This document shows, in pieces, positions 36,029 through 46,000 of a stretch of 64,000 nt of DNA. The position numbers and the translations under genes are program-made. The notes under the pieces were generated by a model that saw only the letters and a program-made list of their open reading frames with translations, ran no database searches and was not told the origin of the DNA. The number at the start of each line of letters is the position of its first letter. The stretch's first letter is position 1. This DNA comes from Cymbidium sinense (Eukaryota > Streptophyta > Magnoliopsida > Asparagales > Orchidaceae), in the NCBI GenBank assembly GCA_021442155.1, contig CM038216.1, forward strand, positions 85,346,945 through 85,410,944, read 5' to 3'.

Positions 36029-36470
36029 CTAAGCCTTAAACCCTAAACCCTAAATCCTAAATCCAAAACACTAAACCCTAACCCTAAACCCTAAAACTAA
36101 CCCTAAACCTTGAACCCTAAAGCTACAACCCTAAACCTACAACCCAAACCCTTAAACCTTAGACCATAAACCCTAAAAAACCCTAAACCAAAACCCCAAA
36201 CCATAAAGCATAATCCTAAACACAAACACCCTAAACCCTAAATTAACCATAAACCATAAACCCTTATCCCTAAACTAACCCTAAAACTCAAGCTAACCCT
36301 AAACCCTAAACCTTGAAAACTCTAAACCCTAAAGCCTAAACACTAAACCCTAAACCTTAAACCCTAAACCCTAACCCAAAACTCTAAACTCTAAAACTCT
36401 AAAACTTAAAACCATAAACCCTAAACCCTAAACCCTAAAAACCCTAAACCCTAAACCCTAAACCCTTAAA
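36029..36470 (+). repeat. Degenerate (CCCTAAA)n array
   Basis: About 440 bp of telomere-like repeats with several CTCTAAA and CCATAAA variants. Confidence 0.9.
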
Positions 36471-36918
36471 ACCTGAAAACCTAAACCTAAAGTAAATGAA
36501 ACCTAAAAAAAAAATAAACAAAAAAACAAAAATCTTAATAAAATAAAATAATAAAATAAAATAAAAACATAAACTAAAACCTAACTTAAACCTAAAAAAT
36601 AAAATAAAAAATAAAATAAAAAAAACCTAAACTAAACTAAGAAAATATAAAATAAACAAAAGAATAAAAAACCTAAATATCATAAAACTAAACATAAATA
36701 AAAATAAAATAAACCTAAAATAATACTAAATAAAAACTTAAACCCAAAATAAACCTAATAATAAAATCTACAAATAAATAAAAATAAACCCAAACCCTAA
36801 ACTAAAAATATAAACTAAACCTAAATATAAATAAGATAAACAAAATAAAATAAACTTAAACCTAAACTAAAATAAACTAAACTTAAAAAATTAAAACCTA
36901 AGCCTAAATCCTAAACTA
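36471..36918 (+). repeat. AT-rich block O, left half
   Basis: The first ~450 bp of a block. It is interrupted by LINE-4, and the block resumes at 39,239. Its last 16 bases (36,903-36,918, CCTAAATCCTAAACTA) recur with one difference directly after the LINE-4 A-tail. Confidence 0.8.
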
Positions 36919-38130
36919 CCTTGTTATTATTATTGTCTCTTTGCAGGATTAGACTTACTTAATGATTTCTTTCCAGTCTACTTTTACTGAGGATGGTAGT
37001 TTAGCTGCAAGCCTGCTCTCCTTTGTCATGAAGGATTTCAATGATGGCTCCCTTTTGAACCCCTTTTATGTCTATGTTGTACCACTATTTTTTATTATCT
37101 TATCTTATGGTGGTTACAATATTTGTATTGCTATTTTAATTGTTAGTTGTTGGAATTGTGGATCTTATGTCCAGTAGGCTTCCTCTGAGGTTGTTGGCAA
37201 TTTGTTGGGATTTGATTTTCTGCTTGATTTTGCTATTTGCATCCGGGCTGCAGCTGATCACCACATGTTTGTGGTCTATCTAAACTGCTGCTATTTTTTC
37301 CATTTTTGTTCAGTTAGACTTGTCCAGATCACTGTGATTATGCTATTAGCTACTTGGAAATTAACTTATGCATTGTCTATTCTGAACAGGTGGTTTTATG
37401 GCCATCTTGCTATTATTTGTTGTCTTGGTTGTTGGCTGAACTGGATTATTTATGCCCAGTAAGCTGCTACTGGGGTTGTCTATCATGTCCAGCAGGCTGC
37501 TTTTGTAGTTGTTTTTCTGATTGCTTTTGCTATCCTCACCTTCCCAACCTGTAAAGAGAGAAACTGCAATACCCTTGTTATTATTATTATCTCTTTACAA
37601 GATTGGGCTTACTTAATGATTTCTTTCCAATCTGCTTTTACTGAGGATGTTGGTTTAGCTGCAAGCCTGCTCTTCTTTATTTTGAAGGACTTCAATGATG
37701 GCTCTCTTTTGAACCCCTTTTGTATCTATTTTGTATCTTTGTTTTTTACTGGCTTATCTTATGGTGGGTGCAATCATTGTATTGCTATTTTAATTGTTGC
37801 CTATTGGATTTTGGGGTCCTTTATCCAGCAGGCTGCCATTGTGGTTGTTAGCTGTTTGTTGCCTGTTGCTTTTATGATTATTTTTGTTGTTTGCAACTGG
37901 GCTAAAGCTGATCACTTGATGCTTGAGGTCTATTTAATCTGCTACTATTTTTTCCATCTTCGTTCAGTTAGAATTGTGTAGATCACTGTGCTTATGCTAT
38001 TACCTAATTGGATTTTACTTTCTGCACTGTCTATTATGAATGGGTAGTTTTATGGACAGCTTGATATTTTTTGCTATCTTGGTTGTTGGCTTAACTGGAT
38101 TATCGAGTTTTATGCCCAGCAAGCTGCTTC
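36919..38130 (+). repeat. ~650 bp tandem duplication inside the LINE-4 3'UTR
   Basis: The segment starting CCTTGTTATTATTATTG at 36,919 recurs at about 37,574. Both contain TTACTTAATGATTTCTTTCC, GCTGCAAGCCTGCTCT and CTTTTGAACCCCTTTT. The words CTTGGTTGTTGGCT and TTTATGCCCAGYAAGCTGCT recur at about 37,420 and 38,075. LINE-3 has a single copy at about 24,150-24,460. Confidence 0.85.
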
Positions 38131-39238
38131 TGGGGTTATCTCTCTGATTATCTTAATCTGGAGTTGTTTGTGGTGGGGAGCAGCTTATTATCTATGCCTT
38201 CTGGTCCACCTAACCTGTTGCTGCTTTTCCCATCTTTTCTCTATTAAACTTTTGCATTTCTTGTTGTAATTTGAGTTTGGGATATGTTGTTTTGCTTTAC
38301 ACTTGCTGGTTATTAACTTCATATATGTCCTATATGTTTGGGTTGTAGCTATTTACATGCTTGTTTATTTGCCTTGCTGGATTTCAGTAGGCTTTTCAAC
38401 TAGTTGTGTATTGCTTCTTTCCTCTGCGTGACCCTTCTGCTGTTTTCCTGTCGTGGGTTTTCATGCTGGTCTAATTAAACCCTTGCCTCTGGTTAAAAAT
38501 AAGGTGGATCTGGAAGTTCATTTTCATATGTGTAGGGTTTCTCATGCCATGGTGACTATATTGATGATATTTATTCTACATGGGATCCTCTTACCCATTC
38601 TATTCTTTATTGTATCCTTTTCTATCGTGTATATGGCTTTGCTTAGGTTTGTAGGTACTTAGGCTCAAAAGACTTTCAACAAATGGTTGCTATCTTCTCA
38701 CAAGTTTTTTGTTGGCTATGATGGATTTCATGATTTCACTCCTTTTTGGTTTGGTAGTAGCTCTTGTGTTGTAACCCTTCTGCTGAAGTTTGGATGCTCA
38801 TATTTGCATCTGCCCAATTTGATGTGACAGAGCCTGAGCCTTCTCTATCACACTACTTCATAATCTTTCTCAGTTTATGTTGCTTTCAATTTTCATTTTG
38901 TCTATATTACTTTAACTGCTTTAATTTCTATCTTTTTACAATTTGGTGCACTTCTCTTGTTCTCTTCTGTGTTTGGTCCCTAGTGTCATGCATTCTCTCA
39001 TCATGAAGTGCTTTGGCCATAATCTATCCATTGGCTTATCTATGTTAATCAATTTGTATCTTTTGCTTTCCTTTACTCTTTTATCTTGCCTCTAGTTGTA
39101 CTTAGATAGGGGATTTACTCTCTAGGCTGATTGTAGCTCTTTGAGCAGTAGTTGTGAAGTTTATCCCCTTTAAGGATCTTGTAACCCTCTTTTTGTGGCA
39201 ATAAAATTCCCCCTACATGGGGTTTTCTAAAAAAAAAA
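36919..39238 (+). mobile_element. LINE-4: 3'UTR-only LINE insertion with candidate target duplication
   Basis: A 2.3 kb fragment consisting only of the LINE 3'UTR, closely related to that of LINE-3, with a 10-base A-tail at 39,229-39,238. It splits AT-rich block O. The candidate target-site duplication is CCTAAATCCTAAACTA (36,903-36,918) against CCTAAATCTTAAACTA (39,239-39,254), 15 of 16 identical. A ~650 bp segment is present about twice. Small hydrophobic open frames inside are not genes. Confidence 0.86.
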
Positions 39239-39535
39239 CCTAAATCTTAAACTAAATAAAATAAAAGTAAACCTAAACCAAAACTAAGAAATAAATTTAA
39301 AATAAACCTAAAATTAAAAAATAAAACATTAACCTAAAAAATAAAAATAAAAATAAAACTAAACTAAAAAGTAAACCTGAACCTAAAAAATAAACTAAAA
39401 TAAATAAACCTAAAGTAAATAAACTAAACTAAAAAAAATAAACCTAAATAAAAATAAAAAATAAAATAAACTAAAATAAACAAAAACCTACACTCTAAAT
39501 AAACTAAAAAAATAAAAATAAATAAAAAAACTATA
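39239..39535 (+). repeat. AT-rich block O, right half
   Basis: Continues the block split by LINE-4. The terminal motif is lost or strongly decayed; instead the block ends in AAATAAAAAAACTATAAACC. Confidence 0.75.
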
Positions 39536-39854
39536 AACCCTAAATCCTAAACCCTAAACCCTAAACCCTAAAATCTACAACACTAAACCCTAAAACCTAA
39601 ACCCCAAATCCTAAACTCTAAACCCTACACCCTAAACCCTAAATTCTAAACCCGAAAATCTACAGCCCTAAACCCTAAAACCTAAATCCCAAACACTAAA
39701 TCCTAAATGCTAAACCCAAAAAAAAAATTAAAAAAATTAAAAAAAATAATAAAAAAAATAAAAAAAATCATAAAAATAACAATAAAAAAAATAAAAAAAT
39801 AAAAAAATAAAGAAAAAAAATCCTAAATGCTAAACCCTAAACCCAACACACTAA
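39536..39854 (+). repeat. (CCCTAAA)n array with an A-rich patch
   Basis: The telomere-like array contains two similar sub-segments (AAAATCTACAACAC and AAAATCTACAGCCC). At 39,719-39,820 there is an almost pure A stretch with sparse T. Confidence 0.82.
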
Positions 39855-40635
39855 ACCCTAAAAACTTAAACTTAAACATAATAAAACCTATAAATAAAAT
39901 AAATAAATAAACATAGACCTAAATAAAATAAAAAAGTAAAATAAAATATAAAGCTAACTAAAACCTAAACCTAAACCTAAAATTAAAATAAAATAAAAAA
40001 TAAAAACTAAACTAACATAAAGTATATAAAAAAACATAAACTAAACTATAAAATAAAATAAACATAAAAATAAAAAACCTAGATAAATTAAAAATAAATC
40101 TAAAATAAAAATAAAATAAATCTAAAATAAAATAAAATAAAATACGAAATAAAAACCTTTACCTAAAATAATAAAAATACCCAAATAACTAAATAAAACT
40201 AAACCTAAAATAAAAATAAAATAAACAAAATAAAATAAATGTAAACCTAAGCTAAAATAAACTAAATCTAAAATAAAAAAATAAAACCTAAAATAAAACA
40301 TAAATGTAAACTTAAAATAAACTAAACCTAAACCCTAAACTAAATAAACTAAAAATAAACCTAAACCTAAACTAAAAAATAGAACCTAAAAATAAACCTA
40401 AATCTAAAAAAATAAAATAAAAACCTAAACCTAAACCTCAAAATAAAAAATAAAGCCTTAAACTAAAAATAAAATAAAAATAAAACTAAACACAAAAATT
40501 AACATAAACCTAGGCACCTAAAAAAGAGTAAATAAAAACTAAAACTAAAATATTAAACCAAGAAATAAATCAAACTAATTAAATTAAAAATAAACCTAAA
40601 TAAAATAAAATAAATAAATAAATAATAAATATAAA
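39855..40635 (+). repeat. AT-rich block P without terminal motif
   Basis: About 780 bp, colinear with the other blocks. Where the terminal motif should be, it passes into the GC-rich island at about 40,636. Confidence 0.75.
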
Positions 40636-41058
40636 TGACTGCTGTTTGTAATGTTTTGAAAGATCCTACTAAACCCACCATTGACCTAAAATCTAAACCA
40701 TAAAGGCCTACAAGGTGACCTAGCCCTAAATCCTATACATACACCTGGGTGTACTGGATATGGGCCCTGGGCCACTACTAGGCCACTGATCCTAGGCCCT
40801 GACCCTTACTGATCCAAATCCTGACCACCAAATCTGGGTGTAAAGCCTAACCACAGGCCTAAACCCCAGGCCAGGCAGACCCTAGGCCACTAACCCTAGG
40901 CCTAAAACTTGACACCCTAAGCTAACTTTTGACACTGATCCCTCAGACCTGGTCACAGGCCTAACCATGCTGGGCCACAAGGCTACCCAGGCTAAACTAA
41001 AGCCACCCAAACCCTCAGGCCCTGGAGCCCTAGGCCCTGGGCCCTAAACCCTAAAACC
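40636..41058 (+). other. GC-rich island within the AT-rich domain
   Basis: About 420 bp with repeated GGCCCTGGGCC, CCTAGGCC and CACCTGGGTGTA-like words, many palindromic at CCTAGG. It contains CCCTAAACC at its edges but is far richer in G than anything else left of 45.8 kb. No open frame, RNA gene or known element is recognisable. It could be a captured fragment or a consensus/base-calling artefact of CCCTAAA repeats. Confidence 0.6.
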
Positions 41059-41842
41059 ACTACTATAAATAAGACCTAAATATAGTAAATAAATAAATAA
41101 ACCTAAATAAATTAAAAAATAAAATTAAAATCAAACCTAAACCTGAAACCTAAACCTAAAATAAAATAAAAAAAATCAAAATAAAAACAGATAAAGAAAA
41201 GCTAAACTAAGCTAAAAAAAAAATAAAATACCTAAGAATAAAATACCTTATAAATAAAACTAAACATAAAATAAAAAATAAAATAAGCCTAAAATATATA
41301 GTGAAACCCTAAACCCAAAAATATAAAAAAGGATGCAAAAGAATTAAATATAAATCTTAAACCATAAACTTAAAAAATAAAAAGGTAAACCTAAAATATA
41401 AATAAAATAAAAAAAATTAAATAAACATTAACCTAAACTAAACTAAACTAAACTAAAATAAATAAAACCTAAACCTAAACCTAAAGAGCTAAACTAAACT
41501 TAAACCTAAACCTAAACTAAAAATAAAATAAAAAATAAACTTAAACCTAAAAAAAAAATAAATAAAATAAAACTAGGCCAACTTAAAACCTAGAAAAAAT
41601 GTTATAAAACCTAAACCTAAACCACAAAATAAAAAAATATAACATAAAATTAAAAATAAAATAAAACTAAACTCAACTAAAAAAGTAAACTTTAACCTAA
41701 ACTAAACCTAAAAGTAAACTAAAAATAAAACCCTAAACTAAATAAAAATAAAAATATACAATAAAAATAAAAATAAAATTAACTAAATAAAAAAAATAAA
41801 CTAAATAAACCTAAACTTACCTGGCCATTTACTTTCAAAATG
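41059..41842 (+). repeat. AT-rich block Q with diverged terminal motif
   Basis: About 780 bp. It ends CTTACCTGGCCATTTACTTT and then AAAATGGCTCAAAACCC. The GGCC words near this end resemble the nearby GC-rich island. Confidence 0.75.
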
Positions 41843-42122
41843 GCTCAAAACCCAAAATCAAAACCCTAAACCATAAACCCAAAAAATAACCCTAAACCTA
41901 CAACCCTAAACACTCAGGCCATAAAAAAACTCTAAACCCTAAACCTCCTCCTAAACCCTAAACTAAAGCATAAACCCTAAAACCTTAAACCCTAAACCCA
42001 AACACTAAACCCTAAACCTTAAACCCTAAATCCTAAACCTAAAACTAAAGTAACTAAATAAATTAAAAAATAAGCATAAACCCTAAAACCTAATAAACCT
42101 AAAACTAAACCTAAACCCTAAG
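41843..42122 (+). repeat. (CCCTAAA)n array plus GRP leader
   Basis: A telomere-like array, then a well kept leader (AAAGTAACTAAATAAATTAA and CCTAATAAACC) from about 42,041. Confidence 0.86.
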
Positions 42123-42606
42123 AATAGGAAAAACCTTGACGGCAGGAACATCATGGTCAACGAGGCTCAGTCTAGATATGGCTGAGGAGGCGAAGGTGGT
42201 TGTTATCGCTATGGCAATGGGGGATCTGGAGGTGCTGGTGGATATTGAGGTGGTGGTCAGAGAAGTGGTGGTTATGGAGGCGGGAGTAGCGATGGAGGTT
42301 ACAATCGTGGTGGTGGCAGAGGTACAGATCGAGGATATGATGGCAGATCCTGCTACTCGAGAGGTCAGAGTGGTTCTGATGGGAATTGGAGAAATTGAAG
42401 AATGGCTAATCCGATCTGCTGCTTATGGAACTTCATCTTTGCAGTAGAGATGATTCTAGTTTTTTAGGGATTTTTGATTTATTCTATGCATGCTGCTTTT
42501 TGATCTATCTCATCACTTATGTCTTAGCAGATTTGGTGTGTTACTTGGTTGATGAAATTAAAAAGAAGAAATGTTGAATCTTAATTGGATCCCTATTATA
42601 AAAAAA
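42123..42606 (+). pseudogene. GRP retro-tail (copy 7)
   Basis: Starts NRKNLDGRNIMVNEAQSRYG and then meets TGA. The Gly-rich tail (GYGGGSSDGGYNRGGGRGTD) and the SDGNWRN end with TGA at 42,396-42,398 are readable. The full 3'UTR is present and the A-run lies at 42,600-42,606. Only the internal stop and small indels break the natural frame. Confidence 0.88.
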
Positions 42607-42865
42607 CCCTAAAACATGAAATGTAGACCTAAAACCTAATCCCTATACCCTAAACGCTAAACCATGAAATCCCTAAACCCTAAACCCTAATCATTGGAAT
42701 CCCTAAACCCTAAACCCTAAACCCTAAAACCCTAAACCCTAAACCCTAAACCCTAAACCCTAAAACCTAAACCCTAAACCTTAAACCCTAACCCCTAAAC
42801 CCCAAACCCTAAACCCTCCCTAAACCCTAAATCCTAAACCCATAACTAATCCTAAACCTTAAACC
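42607..42865 (+). repeat. (CCCTAAA)n array with exact tandem units
   Basis: About 260 bp including one of the cleanest runs of exact heptamers in the window (about 42,675-42,765). Confidence 0.92.
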
Positions 42866-43373
42866 CTAAATGCTAAAAACCTAAACCTAAACTAAATGCA
42901 ACCTAAAAATAAAATAAATAAAAAACCTAAACCAAAATAAAATAAAAGCATAAACTGAAACCTAAGCCTAAACCTAAAAGAAAATAAAATAAAAAATAAA
43001 AACTAAACTAAAATAAAATAAATAAAAACCTAAACTAAACTAAAAAATAAAAAAGCTGAACTAAAAAAAAACTAAACTTAAAATTAAAATATAATAAACC
43101 CAAAATAAAATAAAATAAAAACTAAATAAAAACCTAAACCTAAAAAATAAACCCAAAAATAAATCTTAAAAATAAGAAAAAACTAAAACCTAAACCCTTG
43201 ACTTAAAATAAACTAAACCTAAAATAAAAATAAAATAAACCTAAAGTAAATAAACTAAACTAAATAAAAATAAAAAATAAACCTAAATAAAAATAAAAAA
43301 TAAAATAAACTCAAATAAATAAAAAAACTAAATAAACCTAAACCTATCGCTTTACTTAGTTTTATAAAAAAAA
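42866..43373 (+). repeat. AT-rich block R, shortened, with terminal motif
   Basis: Only ~510 bp because an internal part is missing (the join is near 43,240). It ends CCTATCGCTTTACTTAGTTT. Confidence 0.78.
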
Positions 43374-43564
43374 CTCTAAACCCTAAACTTACAACCCTAA
43401 ACCATAAACCTATAACCCTAAACCCTAAACCATAAATAATAAACCCTAAACCATAATACCCTAAACCCTAAACACTAAAAACTACAACCCTAAACCCTAA
43501 ATGCCAAACCCTAAACTCTAAATAAACTCTAAACCCTAAACCCTAAACTAACCCTAAACATTAT
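43374..43564 (+). repeat. (CCCTAAA)n array
   Basis: About 190 bp of telomere-like repeats; no GRP leader before copy 8. Confidence 0.88.
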
Positions 43565-44055
43565 GAATGAGCATAACCTTGATAGCAGAAACATCACCAT
43601 CAATAATGCTCAGTCTAGATCTAGTAGTGGAGGCTAAGGCAGAGGTAGTGGTTATCAAAGTGGTGGTGGGGGATCTCGAGGTGCTGGTGGATATGGAGGT
43701 GGTGGTCAGAGAAGTGGTGGTTATGGATGCGGGAGAAGTGACGAAGGTTATAGCTCTGGTGGTGACGGAGGGAGAGATCGGTGATACTATGGTGGATCCT
43801 GCTACTTTAGAGGCAGGGGTGGTTCTAATGGGAATCAAAAAAATTAAAGAATGATCGATCAAATCTGCTGCTTATGGAACTGTGTCTTTACATTAGAGAG
43901 GGCTCTACTTATCTTGGTATTTGATTTGCTCAATGGGTGATCATTCTTGATCTATGTCGATGCTTGTGTCGTAGAAAACTTAGGGTGCTACTTGGTTGAT
44001 GAAATCGAAAAGAAGAAATGTTGAATCTGAACTTGTTCCCAATTTTAAAAAAAAA
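43565..44055 (+). pseudogene. GRP retro-tail (copy 8)
   Basis: Starts NEHNLDSRNITINNAQSRSS, then a TAA. The Gly-rich tail is nearly full length (GAGGYGGGGQRSGGYG) with a second stop after GRDR. The 3'UTR and a 10-base A-run end at 44,055. Open frames on either strand in other phases are shadows of the Gly codons. Confidence 0.88.
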
Positions 44056-44190
44056 CTTTAAACCCTAAACCTTAAACTAAAATTTAAACCTAAACCTAAA
44101 ACCTAAACCATAAACCCTGAACCATAAACCATAAACCCCAAACCTTAAACCCTAAACCCTAAACCCTAAACTAACCCTAAGCCTTAAACC
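44056..44190 (+). repeat. (CCCTAAA)n array
   Basis: About 135 bp of telomere-like repeats after GRP copy 8. Confidence 0.88.
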
Positions 44191-44855
44191 CAAAAAAGCT
44201 AAAAAGCTAAACCTAAATAAAATAAAACTTGAAAATAAAATAAATAAAAAAACCTAAACAAAAATAAAATAAAAAATATATTAACATAAAAACATAAGCT
44301 AAAACCTAAACCTAAAAAGAAAATAATGATAAAATAAACCTGAAATAAAATAAAATAAACCTAAAATAAACCTAAAATAAAAATAAAATAAACCTAAAAT
44401 AAAATAAAGTAAAAACTAAATAAAAATCTAAACTTGAAAAATAAACCTAAAAATAAAACTTAAAAATAAATAAAAAATAAAACCTAAACCCAAAACTAAA
44501 AAAACTAAATATACAATTAACCTAAAGTAAATAAAATAAAATAAACTAAAAATGAACCTAAATATAAATGAAAAAATAAAACCTAAAGACAAACCTAAAA
44601 TAAAAACCTAAAAAATAAAATAAAAACCTAAAGATAAACTTAAAAAATAAATAAAACATAAACTTAAAAAATAAAGTAATAATAAAACTCAACTAAAAAA
44701 TAAACCTAAACCTAAAAAATAAACTAAAATAAAAAACCTAAAAGAAATAAACTGAACTAAATAAAAATTAAAAAAACCTAAATAAAAAAGCCCAAATAAA
44801 TTAAAAATAAACTAAATAAACCTAAACCTATCGATTTATTTAAATTAAAAAAACC
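44191..44855 (+). repeat. AT-rich block S with terminal motif
   Basis: About 665 bp. It ends CCTATCGATTTATTTAAATT and an A-run. This is the last block before the domain ends. Confidence 0.78.
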
Positions 44856-45106
44856 CTAAACTCTAAATCCTAAATCCTAAACCCTAATTTGTAAACCCTA
44901 ACTACTAAAACTCTAAACCCTAATCCCTAAACCCTAAACCCTAAACCTTAAACCCTAAAACCCTAAACCCTAAACCCTAAAACCCTAAAACCCTAAATAA
45001 TAAACCTTAAACCCTAAAACTTACAACCCTAATGCCTAAACCCCAAAATCTAAATCCTAAACTAACCCTAAATCCTCTACAAACCCTAAACCTTAAACCC
45101 TAAAAA
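44856..45106 (+). repeat. (CCCTAAA)n array
   Basis: About 250 bp of telomere-like repeats with tandem exact units at 44,930-44,990. Confidence 0.9.
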
Positions 45107-45558
45107 AAGTGCGTAAACTTGACAAACAGAACATCACCACCACAATCTCACCCAAATCTAAAGGCTGAGGAGAAGGCAGTGGTGAAGCTATCAATGTGGT
45201 GGTGGGGGGATCTGAGGTACTAGTGGGATATGGAGGTGGTGGTTGGAGCAAGCAGGTTATAGAGGTGGGAGGGAGCAAACGAAAGTTATAAATTCTGGCG
45301 AGGGAGAGACTGTGGATATGATGGTGGATCTAGCTACTCAAGAGACCGGGGAGGTTCTAATGAGAACTAAAGAAATTGAAGAATGATTGATCCGATCTAC
45401 TGCTTTTGAAATTGTGTCTTTACAATAGAGATGGTTCTAGGCGTGCTCATTTTTTTTTTATGTCATCGCTTATGTCTTAAAAATTTTGGTGTGTTACTTG
45501 GTTGAAGAAATTGAAAAGTACAAATGTTGAATATGTATTTATTCTCTATTTAAAAAAA
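45107..45558 (+). pseudogene. GRP retro-tail (copy 9), most diverged
   Basis: The 5' point is blurred (GTGCGTAAACTTGACAAACA). The Gly-rich part has several small deletions, the C-terminal end reads NEN followed by TAA, and the 3'UTR lacks the GTTATCTAGGGTTTTTGATT segment seen in other copies. The A-run is at 45,551-45,558. Confidence 0.82.
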
Positions 45559-45834
45559 CCATAAACCATAAACCCTAAATCTTAAACTAAAACATAAACC
45601 TAAAACCTAAATCATAAATCCTGAACCCTAAACCTTAAAACCCTAAACCCTAAACACTAAACCCTAAACCATAAAACCCTAAACCCTAAATCCTAAACCC
45701 TAAACCCTAAAAACCATAAACCCTAAAATCTAAAGCCTACAACCTTAAACTTACAACCCTAAAACCCAAACTATAAATGTCAAACCCTAAACCCTAAACT
45801 CTAACCCTAAACCCTAAACCTTGATTGAAGATGT
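45559..45834 (+). repeat. Last (CCCTAAA)n array, right edge of the telomere-like domain
   Basis: About 275 bp of degenerate heptamers. To the right only one more short CCCTAACCCTAAA word appears (about 45,940-45,955). Confidence 0.9.
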
Positions 45835-46000
45835 CGTTAGGAGTAGATCTAAAGAATGATCTAATCCTAACATAGTTATGGTAGCTAAAGAAAATGTCTT
45901 CAAGAGACTTTCACTTGACTATTAGAGACTTGAATACCTTAAACCCTAACCCTAAATAATATTATAATACCATATATTATAGTATAATGTAGCATCATAT
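45835..46000. other. Boundary spacer
   Basis: Unique-looking sequence with no open frame or recognisable element between the telomere-like domain and the tandem repeats to the right. Confidence 0.5.

Noticed and set aside
43554..43862. Ser/Thr-rich minus-strand frame and Val/Met/Glu-rich plus frame over GRP copy 8
   Set aside because: Both are other-phase readings of repeated GGT/GGA glycine codons; the same artefact occurs at 3,168-3,498, 7,324-7,599, 8,285-8,479, 27,684-27,875 and 42,136-42,447.
1..45834. CRISPR array or prokaryotic repeat-spacer structure
   Set aside because: Repeats are telomere heptamers and satellite blocks with no regular repeat/spacer pattern; the DNA is plant nuclear.
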